Shown in pieces: positions 6,001 through 10,595 of a DNA stretch of 10,595 nucleotides. The position numbers were made by a program, and so were the translations under genes. The notes beneath the pieces are model-generated. The model did not search any database. It saw only the letters and a program-made list of their open reading frames with translations, and was not told where the DNA came from. This stretch comes from Candidatus Bathyarchaeota archaeon (GTDB lineage Archaea > Thermoproteota > Bathyarchaeia > Bathyarchaeales > UBA233). The stretch spans positions 1 to 10,595 of the forward strand of contig JARYMR010000046.1 in the NCBI GenBank assembly GCA_029907045.1, read 5' to 3'. The number at the start of each line of letters is the position of its first letter. The stretch's first letter is position 1.

Positions 6001-7552
6001 TGTGCCCACCATAATACCTGCTGGACAACTTGTCTATGACATTGCAACGCCCGAATACGATAATCCATATAACCCGTTTGCTGTTGAAGGCTATTTCGAC
6101 TGGGCATGGAGATATGAAGCTGGAGATTGGAAGAACTGGCTTTTCGATTTCACGGATCCATCAACTTTAGCAGCATTCATTTATGCTGACTGGGAAGGAA
6201 ACATGACGGATGTGGACATGTTCAGCATACACCCAATAGGAATAATATTAGATGAAACAGGCAATTACTCGTTGGGAAACGGCATATTCCAATGGAACAC
6301 GAGAACAAGCTCTACAGAAGAAAGAGTGTTCATGTATACGGGGGCAATCCCAAATGCTCCACCCCTTCCAGAACTCTACACAGTTTTACTTCACAATGTA
6401 CTATTTAACGGCTCAACATTCCCAGAATACCTATCATGCAATGTCAAAATGATCAACATTGACCCAGCTTCTCCAGCACACATTATGATTCCAGCTGGCG
6501 AATCAAACTCCATAACATTTAACCTATCCACAGGGGTCAAACTTACAAAAGTAGCTTTTTCCAGCACTTTCTTCTTCCCGATGGAGATTGAACCAGTCAC
6601 AGTAGAGGAAATACCTGAAATGGGCACACAGACCATTAATGTTACAGTAAATGTGCCTTCTGGGGTTTCTCCTGGAAGATATCTTGGCGCCATTTATCTT
6701 ATGGCTTCGGAGCTTCCAATGAACATTCCAATCTATATTTACGTTGACGTTCCCACCATTGAAACAGTGGATGTAAAATTAGACGTAGGCGAAATTCACT
6801 TCCCAGGTGAAATTGCTAATGTTTATCTACAAATTTCTAATAAGGGAGCGCCAATCAACTTAACGGATATAATTCCACTGAAGTTGTGGTATAGAAAAGC
6901 TGATGGGGAATTTCTTTCCATAAATTTGAATACTATACTTTTAGATTCGGGTTTATACATGGCCGAATTTGAAATTCCAATAGAAGCCACATCATGTTGT
7001 CTAGTGGTTTTCATCGAATCCTACTTTGAAGATATTAACGTTTTATATAGAGGTGCATCCATGGACAGCTTTGACATAAGCGCTACTCTAAGCGACTGGA
7101 ACGCGTATCTTCAAATCATAGTTGGCGACATAGCCACGATTAAAATTGACATTGGACTGATAAATGCAAACTTAACTTCAATAAATGCTACATTAAAAAG
7201 CATAAATGGGACTACTGTGGAGATAAAAACTTTGCTTGGTCCAATTCAAGCCTCCATAGACGCTTTAGGGTTGAAGGTTACATTAATTGATGGCAACATT
7301 ACTTTAATAAAGACCGCCTTAGGAGAGTTAAGAGGCATTATTGAAAGCATAGATGGCAACGTAACCACAATTAAAACAGACATTGGAACACTTAAAGTTA
7401 ATGTTGGAGACATCGAAGGTTATGTAGAAAGCCTCCCACAAACAACATCCCAGAACTTCCTAGGCACAGTAGCTGCTGTCATCCTATCATTGATTGCCGC
7501 AGTATGCTCAGTAACCATATTAATTAGGCTGGGAAAGAAAAAACTTTCTTAA
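3029..7552 (+). CDS. Secreted, membrane-anchored subtilisin-like (S8, pyrolysin/TPP II-type) protease with coiled-coil stalk
   Basis: 1507 residues; ATG preceded by GAGGA. An endopeptidase predicted to act outside the cell. In order: signal peptide about 1-26 (basic start, hydrophobic core); propeptide-like domain about 60-125; S8 catalytic domain about 165-710; beta-rich Ig-like C-terminal domains about 740-1350; stalk about 1365-1470; membrane helix about 1478-1499 with a basic stop (GKKKLS). Catalytic residues are all present: Asp196 (VDTGVD), His418 (GHGTS), oxyanion Asn552 (AGGNGG) and Ser644 (GGTSMATP). Asp and His are separated by about 220 residues, far more than in subtilisin. Such insertions are known in pyrolysin and tripeptidyl peptidase II, and this one contains VVDSDVDGSYDTVYVD (about 308-323), a likely calcium site. 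A second acidic loop, DWNDTDADTEID, is at 863-874. I see no PGF-CTERM-type sorting signal, so anchoring is by the helix. It is divergent from the membrane-anchored regulator, a probable controller. The natural substrate is unknown. Confidence 0.95.
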   Translation: MRKIRKVVSIILALTLVMPYLNSFAWFVQGTPSITEPSESVQGFLNGQLPYIDPDLTSMEEPIRVVLIAGEEANFSQIVTHMISCRITPSFGGLRLIFGTVDASNIEFLASNKAMYAILKDREIDLMHSPHSALSQGNFLKDTKPLQPDVGAPKESPSGSAFPNVTMREVVKIMNATSVWDEYDVTGEDVTIAIVDTGVDYGSLGLGYWDVIARDIRGYPAVFDADAMCLVYTNITLTAFSNATGTFIPTAGLNPLVYVFGTAYPFSALFGGVFPSNMSVTGILGSGQSCHWGVMFQWLFGLDLFPVLVVDSDVDGSYDTVYVDISFDWSWTSYLYGLWPAPWPPDFSFADETPLNVAYPVGARDFTGDFIYDLSVSSLGYFLDVWGMSPNLDDRGLVLQPIDSNGNYACFVYDFYGHGTSCASCAAGRELYHPFFGSGLAYDAKIMGVTALFMGDVIEGELWAAGFDLIPGTEGWSPIPGYGTVYGIWEYTGNHKADIISNSWGLSSWAYYSWISKVPWYDVLTMFEDALTIPEYLDPDYPGTIVVHAGGNGGSGYGTFTEPGYSTLAIGVGASTSMNWTQLYFGFAGGYYDDIISWSARGPTALGTVKPDVLGIGAFGFAPTAVFLGLGDGVYAFDLFGGTSMATPLVAGAAALVVQGFNEANGFSPTHEIVKTILKSTAVDLGYDAFLQGAGRVDCYGAVSLAMRNEGAVVSSEATWQNVLEMIQILAWINYQISNGLIPFYTPPPISDTSWFAGTVKPGENTTAEFNVYNPTYEDLSVSVSSVTHKQIGSTTILEGSTGLMPDDWQAWGWAWGNITFLNKSLIPEDAELMSISLVFPYDYFDPEKNYIWNQRLGLMIQDWNDTDADTEIDINEVWQINYGYNVGTSNKVTVGFPQSKFKGTPIIFIYQSNNTGVLEAVPFKLYINFYKRVQWNWIEFSSTSFIVSSDETVSFNATLTVPSDVPQGVYEGQIIVNVNSKQLAVPVSVNVPTIIPAGQLVYDIATPEYDNPYNPFAVEGYFDWAWRYEAGDWKNWLFDFTDPSTLAAFIYADWEGNMTDVDMFSIHPIGIILDETGNYSLGNGIFQWNTRTSSTEERVFMYTGAIPNAPPLPELYTVLLHNVLFNGSTFPEYLSCNVKMINIDPASPAHIMIPAGESNSITFNLSTGVKLTKVAFSSTFFFPMEIEPVTVEEIPEMGTQTINVTVNVPSGVSPGRYLGAIYLMASELPMNIPIYIYVDVPTIETVDVKLDVGEIHFPGEIANVYLQISNKGAPINLTDIIPLKLWYRKADGEFLSINLNTILLDSGLYMAEFEIPIEATSCCLVVFIESYFEDINVLYRGASMDSFDISATLSDWNAYLQIIVGDIATIKIDIGLINANLTSINATLKSINGTTVEIKTLLGPIQASIDALGLKVTLIDGNITLIKTALGELRGIIESIDGNVTTIKTDIGTLKVNVGDIEGYVESLPQTTSQNFLGTVAAVILSLIAAVCSVTILIRLGKKKLS
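7121..7440 (+). repeat. Degenerate 11/22-residue coiled-coil repeats encoding the protease stalk
   Basis: The encoded stretch (residues about 1365-1470) has Ile/Leu/Val at 3-4 residue spacing with recurrent Gly-Asn, and unit starts such as IDGNITLIKTALGEL and IDGNVTTIKTDIGTLK about 34 residues apart. There is no proline apart from one in the middle. The pattern suits a right-handed, hendecad-type coiled coil like the tetrabrachion stalk of Staphylothermus, which carries a subtilisin-like protease. Repeats are degenerate at DNA level. Oligomeric state is inferred. Confidence 0.65.
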
Positions 7553-7570
7553 AGCCTCAATTCTAACCCC

Positions 7571-7590
7571 TCTTTTTTATTTTGCGTTTT
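7571..7590 (+). terminator. T-rich terminator after the protease gene
   Basis: A run of six T at 7573-7578 followed by TTTT stretches lies about 20 bases after the protease stop, with no hairpin needed, as is typical for archaeal termination. Confidence 0.5.
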
Positions 7591-7622
7591 CTTTGTCAGC
7601 CAAAAACTATCCAAAATTTATA

Positions 7623-7687
7623 TGCCGTCCGAGTAACTCTGAGATTTCATCCTTTACGTCAAGCTAATGCCTTCTCATCATCCGGCA
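7623..7687 (-). ncRNA. Possible C/D-box-like guide RNA
   Basis: Read on the minus strand: TGCCG (7687-7683), one G, a perfect C box ATGATGA (7681-7675), a 12-base spacer, TTGA as a weak D' box (7662-7659), GGATGAA as C' box (7652-7646), a 14-base spacer, CGGA where a D box CTGA is expected (7631-7628), then CGGCA (7627-7623) closing a 5-bp stem with the start. The length of 65 nt and the spacing fit archaeal C/D RNAs. An AT-rich TATA-like stretch near 7711-7718 would start transcription at about 7688, and T runs follow downstream. The non-consensus D box is the main weakness; the sheared G-A bases needed for a kink-turn are kept. No rRNA or tRNA target was identified. Confidence 0.3.
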
Positions 7688-7766
7688 AAAATAATAGGGC
7701 AAAACCAAAAATAAAAATTTTCTTCAAAATGTGGATTTTGAATCTATATTTTCTATTCATAAGCTA

Positions 7767-7774
7767 GTTAAATA
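7767..7774 (+). promoter_or_regulatory. TATA-like box of the 60-aa protein gene
   Basis: GTTAAATA lies so that transcription would start near 7796, giving a 20-base leader that contains GGAGG (7804-7808), seven bases before TTG 7816. The strong Shine-Dalgarno sequence is what decides the TTG start. Confidence 0.5.
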
Positions 7775-7815
7775 CCCACAGACTATTCCTTTTGCATTAG
7801 CGTGGAGGAAAATCC

Positions 7816-7998
7816 TTGAAACAAAACTTGACATCAAAACAGAGGAAAGAGTTGGAGGGTAAAATGTCTAAGGTTTTCAAGGAAAACCTTAAGGGGCTTT
7901 CGGCAGAATTGCAAAAAATATTGCTAGATGATATGGTCACAGCCTTCCAAAATAGAATAAACGTGTTAATAAGAGCAGAGAGAAAAAGGAGCTACTAA
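7816..7998 (+). CDS. Small helical protein (60 aa), unknown function
   Basis: The start is TTG, supported by GGAGG seven bases upstream and a TATA-like box further up. The protein is all-helical in appearance and charged (many Lys, Arg, Glu), with amphipathic stretches at about 6-26 and 30-53 and a basic end (RAERKRSY). The composition, with a buried-looking LSAELQKILLDDMVTAF core, resembles a soluble nucleic-acid- or protein-binding helical hairpin, but I recognise no family and assign no function. It stands alone, between the protease terminator and the promoter of the winged-helix gene. Confidence 0.7.
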   Translation: MKQNLTSKQRKELEGKMSKVFKENLKGLSAELQKILLDDMVTAFQNRINVLIRAERKRSY

Positions 7999-8041
7999 CA
8001 CTGAGTAAATAGGAAAAAGACGTAGTTTAAATCCATAAAAG

Positions 8042-8053
8042 CTTTATATAAAG
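8042..8053 (+). promoter_or_regulatory. Consensus TATA box (palindromic) of the winged-helix gene
   Basis: CTTTATATAAAG is a perfect 12-bp palindrome and a near-ideal archaeal TATA box. Its centre is about 34 bases from ATG 8082. Transcription would start near 8073, leaving a leader of about nine bases with AGAGG just before the ATG. Confidence 0.7.
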
Positions 8054-8081
8054 AGGTTGAAAATATCGCCAAGAGGTTTGG

Positions 8082-8378
8082 ATGATGAGACGTTCCAAAC
8101 TTGAGATGTATATAGACATTCTTAAAGTGTTAGCTCACCGTGGTCCATTGAAGCTGACGCATATAATGTATAAGGCTAATGTTAACTGCAGCGTTTTAAA
8201 GGAATATTTAGAATTTCTAATAAAACAGAACTTGGTGGAAGAAAGAACCATTGGAAAGCGAAGAGTAGTTTATGCCATAACTCAAAGGGGCATAACCGTG
8301 CTCAAATATTTCAGAGAACTCAAACAGGTTCTGCCAATCGTGGAAGAAGCCAGAAACAGGATGCCAGTACCCTACTAA
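8082..8378 (+). CDS. Winged-helix DNA-binding protein, HTH_45-like
   Basis: 98 residues. The whole protein is one winged helix plus a C-terminal helix: helix 1 (6-19, KLEMYIDILKVLAHRG), helix-turn-helix with KLTHIMYKANVNCSVLKEYLEFLIKQ at about 24-49, a wing (LVEERTIGKRRVVYAITQRG, 51-70) and a long C-terminal helix 70-92. The order 'G-P-L-K-x-T-x-I-M-Y-K-A-N-x-x' and 'Y-x-I-T-x-R-G' is characteristic of the small archaeal HTH_45/Sso10a-like proteins, which dimerise through the last helix and bind DNA as regulators or chromatin-like proteins. AGAGG five bases ahead selects ATG 8082; ATG 8085 would lose one residue. It is monocistronic with a strong promoter, so probably abundant. Its targets cannot be told from the sequence. 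Confidence 0.88.
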   Translation: MMRRSKLEMYIDILKVLAHRGPLKLTHIMYKANVNCSVLKEYLEFLIKQNLVEERTIGKRRVVYAITQRGITVLKYFRELKQVLPIVEEARNRMPVPY

Positions 8379-8443
8379 TAATCCTTTAACTTTTTAAGAA
8401 CTAAGCTTTCCTACTCTGTAATATTTTTCGAAACAAAACACAA

Positions 8444-8457
8444 TTTTTATTTTATGG
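8444..8457 (+). promoter_or_regulatory. TATA-like box ahead of the 42-aa ORF
   Basis: TTTTTATTTTATGG is centred about 23 bases before ATG 8473 and 32 before ATG 8482. It supports transcription into the small ORF with little or no leader. Confidence 0.35.
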
Positions 8458-8472
8458 TTTCATCTAAGCCTA

Positions 8473-8601
8473 ATGATCAAAATGTTTGAACAAATGGCAG
8501 CATTTGCCACTGGATATACGGCAGCATTGTTTGTTCTAGTGTTTTTGGGAAAAATGGTGTTTATCGTAAGTAGTTTGTGTTTGTTTTGTGAATCATTATA
8601 A
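8473..8601 (+). CDS. Possible 42-aa single-helix membrane peptide
   Basis: An ATG-to-TAA frame encodes MIKMFEQMAAFATGYTAA, then a strongly hydrophobic segment (about 17-38: LFVLVFLGKMVFIVSSLCLF) and CESL at the end. There is no Shine-Dalgarno sequence, but a TATA-like box sits at leaderless distance, and ATG 8482 is an alternative start three codons in. It fills a 299-bp stretch otherwise without a gene. AT-rich DNA readily yields hydrophobic frames by chance, so this is a candidate rather than a certain gene. No family is recognised. Confidence 0.4.
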   Translation: MIKMFEQMAAFATGYTAALFVLVFLGKMVFIVSSLCLFCESL

Positions 8602-8608
8602 GTGTTTC

Positions 8609-8637
8609 GTAAGACTTAATAAACGCCTTTCTCTTAC
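8609..8637 (+). promoter_or_regulatory. Promoter of the winged-helix/ATPase operon with flanking inverted repeat
   Basis: A TATA-like TTAATAAA (8616-8623) would start transcription near 8645. It is flanked by GTAAGA (8609-8614) and TCTTAC (8632-8637), an inverted repeat with 17 bases between the arms that brackets the TATA box. A dimeric winged-helix protein bound here would block the promoter, so autoregulation by the first gene of the operon is possible. Confidence 0.4.
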
Positions 8638-8677
8638 AACTATTGTACACAAGTAAAACGCTAAAAAGGGGACACGT

Positions 8678-9049
8678 GTGGATAACCAAGTTTTTGGGAA
8701 AAAGCCCCTTCAAATATTAGAGAAAATTAGAGAAAATCTTGAAAGGCTAAACGAGAAAATGGAGGTTATGATTGAACTCCAAAAGCACAGTAAAAAGGAT
8801 ACACAAATGATCCCAGAAGCTCCATTAGACGTTATGACCCTTCTTTCTATGCCAGATCATCTTAGAAAAACTGCCATGACTGTTTGTAGGCTTGGCAGAG
8901 CCACAGCGGAAGAAATTGCTCAACAAACGCATAGGGCTAGGGCTGTTGAAAGCGCTTATCTAAACCAGCTTGTTATTATGGGATATTTGAAGAAGGAGAG
9001 GAAGGGGAGAAAAGCCTATTTCTTTGTGGATAGGGAAGGTCAAGGGTGA
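8678..9049 (+). CDS. Coiled-coil plus winged-helix protein, operon partner of the ParA/MinD-like ATPase
   Basis: 123 residues from GTG 8678, with GGGGA five bases ahead. The N-terminal third (about 9-37) is an amphipathic, probably coiled-coil helix (LQILEKIRENLERLNEKMEVMIELQ) that should mediate dimerisation. A linker follows, then a winged helix at about 57-118: DHLRKTAMTVCRLG, ATAEEIAQQTHRARAVESAYLNQLVIMGYL and wing KKERKGRKAYFFVD. The fold resembles MarR/TrmB-type DNA-binding domains. The stop is seven bases before the next start, and the GGTGAT spanning this stop serves as Shine-Dalgarno sequence for the ATPase, so translation is probably coupled. Pairing of a DNA-binding adaptor with a ParA-type ATPase is the layout of partition modules. 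A plain transcription regulator is the alternative. Confidence 0.82.
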   Translation: MDNQVFGKKPLQILEKIRENLERLNEKMEVMIELQKHSKKDTQMIPEAPLDVMTLLSMPDHLRKTAMTVCRLGRATAEEIAQQTHRARAVESAYLNQLVIMGYLKKERKGRKAYFFVDREGQG

Positions 9050-9055
9050 TAAATT

Positions 9056-9832
9056 TTGGGTAGGATAATAGCTGTGCATTCCTATAAAGGTGGAACAGGA
9101 AAAACCCTCCTTTCCTTGAATTTGGCTGCAACTCTTACCAAGCGTGGCAAAAAAGTATGCTTATTAGACCTTGATTTTAGGGCTCCAAGTCTTTCCACAA
9201 TCCTAAAAATTGAGAAGGCAGAGGGCTGGCTTAATGATTATTTGAATGGCACCTGTGGGATAGAGAAGGTTTTGATAAATTTAAGTGACAAATTTCAGAA
9301 TAAGGGCGAATTTTTTGTTGGTTTGGCCAATCCAGCAACCGAAGCCATAAGGGAGATTTCTGCTAAGGATAGGAAATGGGAAATGCGTGCTCTAGGAAGG
9401 CTTTTGGCTCTTAGAAATTCCCTTTTAAACGATAAGGGTTTTGACTACCTAATTTTTGACACTAGTCCAGGCCTTCAATATTCATCTATAAATGCCATTG
9501 TTGGTGCCGATTTAGTTATTGTGGCAACAACTTTGGATAGGTCAGATGTTGACGGAACAAGGCGTATGCTTGGGGAACTTTACGACTTGTTTGAGAAGAA
9601 AACTGAGATAGTTCTTAACAAAGCTTTGTTTGATGTTTCTTCAAAAACGAAAAGAGATGAAGTTCAAACCAAAATTCAAGAAATGTATAACGCTCCATTG
9701 TTAGGCGTGATACCCTGTTTCTGTGACGTTTTAAGGGCTGAGGGAAACATTATCTTTGTTTACGAAAAACCGGAGCATCCCCTTACAAAGATTTTGGATG
9801 AGATAGCAGATAAAATTGACAATATGCCATAA
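9056..9832 (+). CDS. MinD/ParA-like P-loop ATPase
   Basis: 258 residues from TTG 9056; GGTGAT five bases ahead overlaps the previous stop and supports this start. The deviant Walker A motif HSYKGGTGKT (8-17) has signature Lys11 and P-loop Lys16. The A' motif LLDLDFRAPS (36-45) carries Asp40, and Walker B is YLIFDTSPG with Asp136. The C-terminal part ends in a helix KILDEIADKI. These ATPases dimerise with ATP, bind membrane or DNA, and position cargo such as chromosomes, plasmids or surface machines; a partner stimulates hydrolysis. I see no extended basic amphipathic tail like the bacterial MinD membrane anchor, which leans towards the ParA/SegA side, but the protein could equally be one of the many archaeal MinD paralogues. 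Its partner is probably the preceding coiled-coil/winged-helix protein. The stop is 2 bp from that of the convergent 39-aa gene. Confidence 0.92.
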   Translation: MGRIIAVHSYKGGTGKTLLSLNLAATLTKRGKKVCLLDLDFRAPSLSTILKIEKAEGWLNDYLNGTCGIEKVLINLSDKFQNKGEFFVGLANPATEAIREISAKDRKWEMRALGRLLALRNSLLNDKGFDYLIFDTSPGLQYSSINAIVGADLVIVATTLDRSDVDGTRRMLGELYDLFEKKTEIVLNKALFDVSSKTKRDEVQTKIQEMYNAPLLGVIPCFCDVLRAEGNIIFVYEKPEHPLTKILDEIADKIDNMP

Positions 9833-9834
9833 CT

Positions 9835-9954
9835 TTACTGTGTTGCTATTTTGTTTATAAGCTGATAGACTTTGCAGTTTTTGCATTTTTCGTAGTCTTT
9901 TTCGTCACATTGCTTGCATATTATGCGGTTTAATTCTTTAATCTCTGAATTCAT
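9835..9954 (-). CDS. Small four-cysteine, probably zinc-binding protein (39 aa)
   Basis: ATG 9954 is preceded by AGGAG six bases upstream and by a TATA box at 9998-10007, which together pick out a gene of only 39 codons within a longer open frame. The frame upstream of this start overlaps mobA-like coding sequence and is not real. The peptide carries C-x2-C at 13-16 and C-x2-C at 24-27 separated by seven residues (ICKQCDEKDYEKCKNCK), then a helix VYQLINKIA. This spacing suits a small zinc-ribbon or knuckle. Function is unknown; nucleic-acid or protein binding is common for such proteins. It is convergent with the ATPase gene and divergent from the MobA-like gene. Confidence 0.7.
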   Translation of the reverse strand: MNSEIKELNRIICKQCDEKDYEKCKNCKVYQLINKIATQ

Positions 9955-9997
9955 GACTGTCTCCTGCCTTTTCTGATGAATATTTTCGTAGATGAAG

Positions 9998-10007
9998 TAA
10001 TATATTG
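9998..10007 (-). promoter_or_regulatory. TATA box of the four-cysteine protein gene
   Basis: CAATATATTA on the minus strand would start transcription near 9976, leaving a leader of about 22 bases that includes AGGAG. The signals are consistent with a real small gene. Confidence 0.5.
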
Positions 10008-10040
10008 TATTTCGTTTTCGTAATATTTCATACATAAGAC

Positions 10041-10046
10041 TTATAG
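10041..10046 (+). promoter_or_regulatory. TATA-like box of the MobA-like gene
   Basis: TTATAG would start transcription near 10070, downstream of ATG 10064 and upstream of GGAG (10077-10080). This favours TTG 10091 or TTG 10085 as start codon. An alternative TACATAAG at 10031-10038 would permit a leaderless ATG 10064. Confidence 0.35.
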
Positions 10047-10090
10047 AATAGAGAATTCCCAATATGAATAAAAACTGGAGACGCTTGTTA

Positions 10091-10595
10091 TTGGAAAAGT
10101 CAGCCATAATTCTTGCTGGCGGATTTTCCAGAAGGTTTGGACAAGATAAGGGATTGCTGCTTTTGGCAAATAAACCTCTCATAAAACATGTATTAGCTGC
10201 CATTGCCAACATTGTGGATGAAAAAATAGTGGTTACCAGTTCCAAAAATCAAGCCGAAAGCTACGCAAAATTGTTGGGTTTGGAAGTTAAGGTTTTTGTT
10301 GATGAAGGTAATATGCAAAGTCCATTGGTTGGCACTTTAAAAGGTTTCAAAGAAGCACAAAATGAATATGTGCTTCTGCTTCCATGCGACACACCACTAC
10401 TTTCTAAGGATATTCTTTTGCTTCTGTTCGATTTATGCCCAAATAAAAACGCAGTTATCCCAAGATGGCCAAACGGCTACATAGAGCCTTTGCAAGCAGT
10501 TTATCGCACAAAACCAGCATTGGAAGCTGCAGAAAAGGCTTTAAGCGAGGGAAGGTTGAATATGCAAGCCATGGTGGATAAACTTCGTGGCATCC
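10091..10595 (+). CDS. mobA: MobA-like molybdenum cofactor nucleotidyltransferase, 3' partial
   Basis: The frame runs off the window end; 168 codons are visible. The N-terminus (MEKSAIILAGGFSRRFGQDKGLL) carries the LAGG-x-S-x-RFG-x-DK nucleotide-binding signature of MobA-type transferases. Later motifs are SPLVGTLKGF (guanine and loop region, typically 'GPLAGI'), LLPCDTPLL (metal-binding Asp, usually 'PCDMP') and EPLQAVYR. MobA links GMP from GTP to molybdopterin to make the bis-MGD form of the molybdenum or tungsten cofactor in the cytoplasm. Related transferases (MocA, CofC and sugar nucleotidyltransferases) share the first motif, but the EPL-A-Y and PCD motifs favour MobA. I chose TTG 10091 because GGAG lies upstream and it gives the usual short lead before the signature. 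TTG 10085 and ATG 10064 are in frame and would add 2 or 9 residues. Confidence 0.88.
   Translation, partial: MEKSAIILAGGFSRRFGQDKGLLLLANKPLIKHVLAAIANIVDEKIVVTSSKNQAESYAKLLGLEVKVFVDEGNMQSPLVGTLKGFKEAQNEYVLLLPCDTPLLSKDILLLLFDLCPNKNAVIPRWPNGYIEPLQAVYRTKPALEAAEKALSEGRLNMQAMVDKLRGI

Noticed and set aside
3268..7014. Several minus-strand and +2 frames of 60-116 codons inside the protease gene
   Set aside because: They are shadows of a long gene with a strong catalytic signature; none has a plausible start signal or domain.
7582..7767. 61-aa plus-strand frame from a TTG after the protease
   Set aside because: No Shine-Dalgarno sequence, starts inside the T-rich terminator, composition reflects AT-rich intergenic DNA, and it overlaps the candidate RNA.
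8672..8679. ACACGTGT palindrome over the GTG start at 8678
   Set aside because: Only 8 bp and explained by the ribosome-binding region and start codon; no second copy seen.
9955..10245. N-terminal extension of a 136-aa minus-strand frame
   Set aside because: It overlaps the clear MobA-like coding sequence. The downstream ATG 9954 has a good Shine-Dalgarno sequence and TATA box, so only the last 39 codons look real.

Overview
The window looks like archaeal chromosome, most likely from the Thermoproteota/Bathyarchaeia side. This is an impression from gene content and signals, not a database result. The evidence is TATA-type promoters about 25-29 nt ahead of start codons, several apparently leaderless genes, frequent TTG and GTG starts, moderate AT-richness, archaeal winged-helix regulators (HTH_45 type), a pyrolysin-like surface protease on a coiled-coil stalk, and a MinD/ParA-type ATPase. 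I see no rRNA, tRNA, insertion sequence, CRISPR array or phage gene.

Layout. Positions 1-785 (+) hold the 3' part of an M24 'pita-bread' peptidase gene whose metal ligands are partly lost. It meets, tail to tail with an 8-bp overlap, a four-gene minus-strand cluster read 2890 to 778. In transcription order this encodes a membrane-anchored winged-helix regulator, an 88-aa two-helix membrane protein, a DUF4349-like membrane protein and a four-helix membrane protein. The second and third genes carry nearly identical 22-bp promoter elements, each ending exactly 29 bases from the start codon, which suggests leaderless, co-regulated transcripts. Divergent from the regulator is a 1507-aa secreted subtilisin-like protease (3029-7552, +) with a complete catalytic set, a long insertion between Asp and His, Ig-like domains, a coiled-coil stalk and a C-terminal membrane anchor.

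Positions 7553-8672 hold small items: a possible C/D-box-like RNA on the minus strand, a 60-aa conserved-looking protein of unknown role, a 98-aa winged-helix protein with a textbook TATA box, and a possible 42-aa single-helix membrane peptide. Positions 8678-9832 (+) form a tight two-gene operon of a coiled-coil/winged-helix protein and a MinD/ParA-like ATPase, plausibly a DNA-positioning or partition pair. A 39-aa four-cysteine protein lies convergent to it (9954-9835, -). Divergent from that is the 5' part of a MobA-like molybdenum cofactor nucleotidyltransferase, which runs off the window end.

The most interesting unit is the region 778-7552. A membrane-tethered one-component regulator sits at the head of a set of envelope proteins and back to back with a giant stalked surface protease, with a duplicated promoter element inside the set. 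That these form one envelope or surface-proteolysis system is inference from layout and shared promoter architecture.
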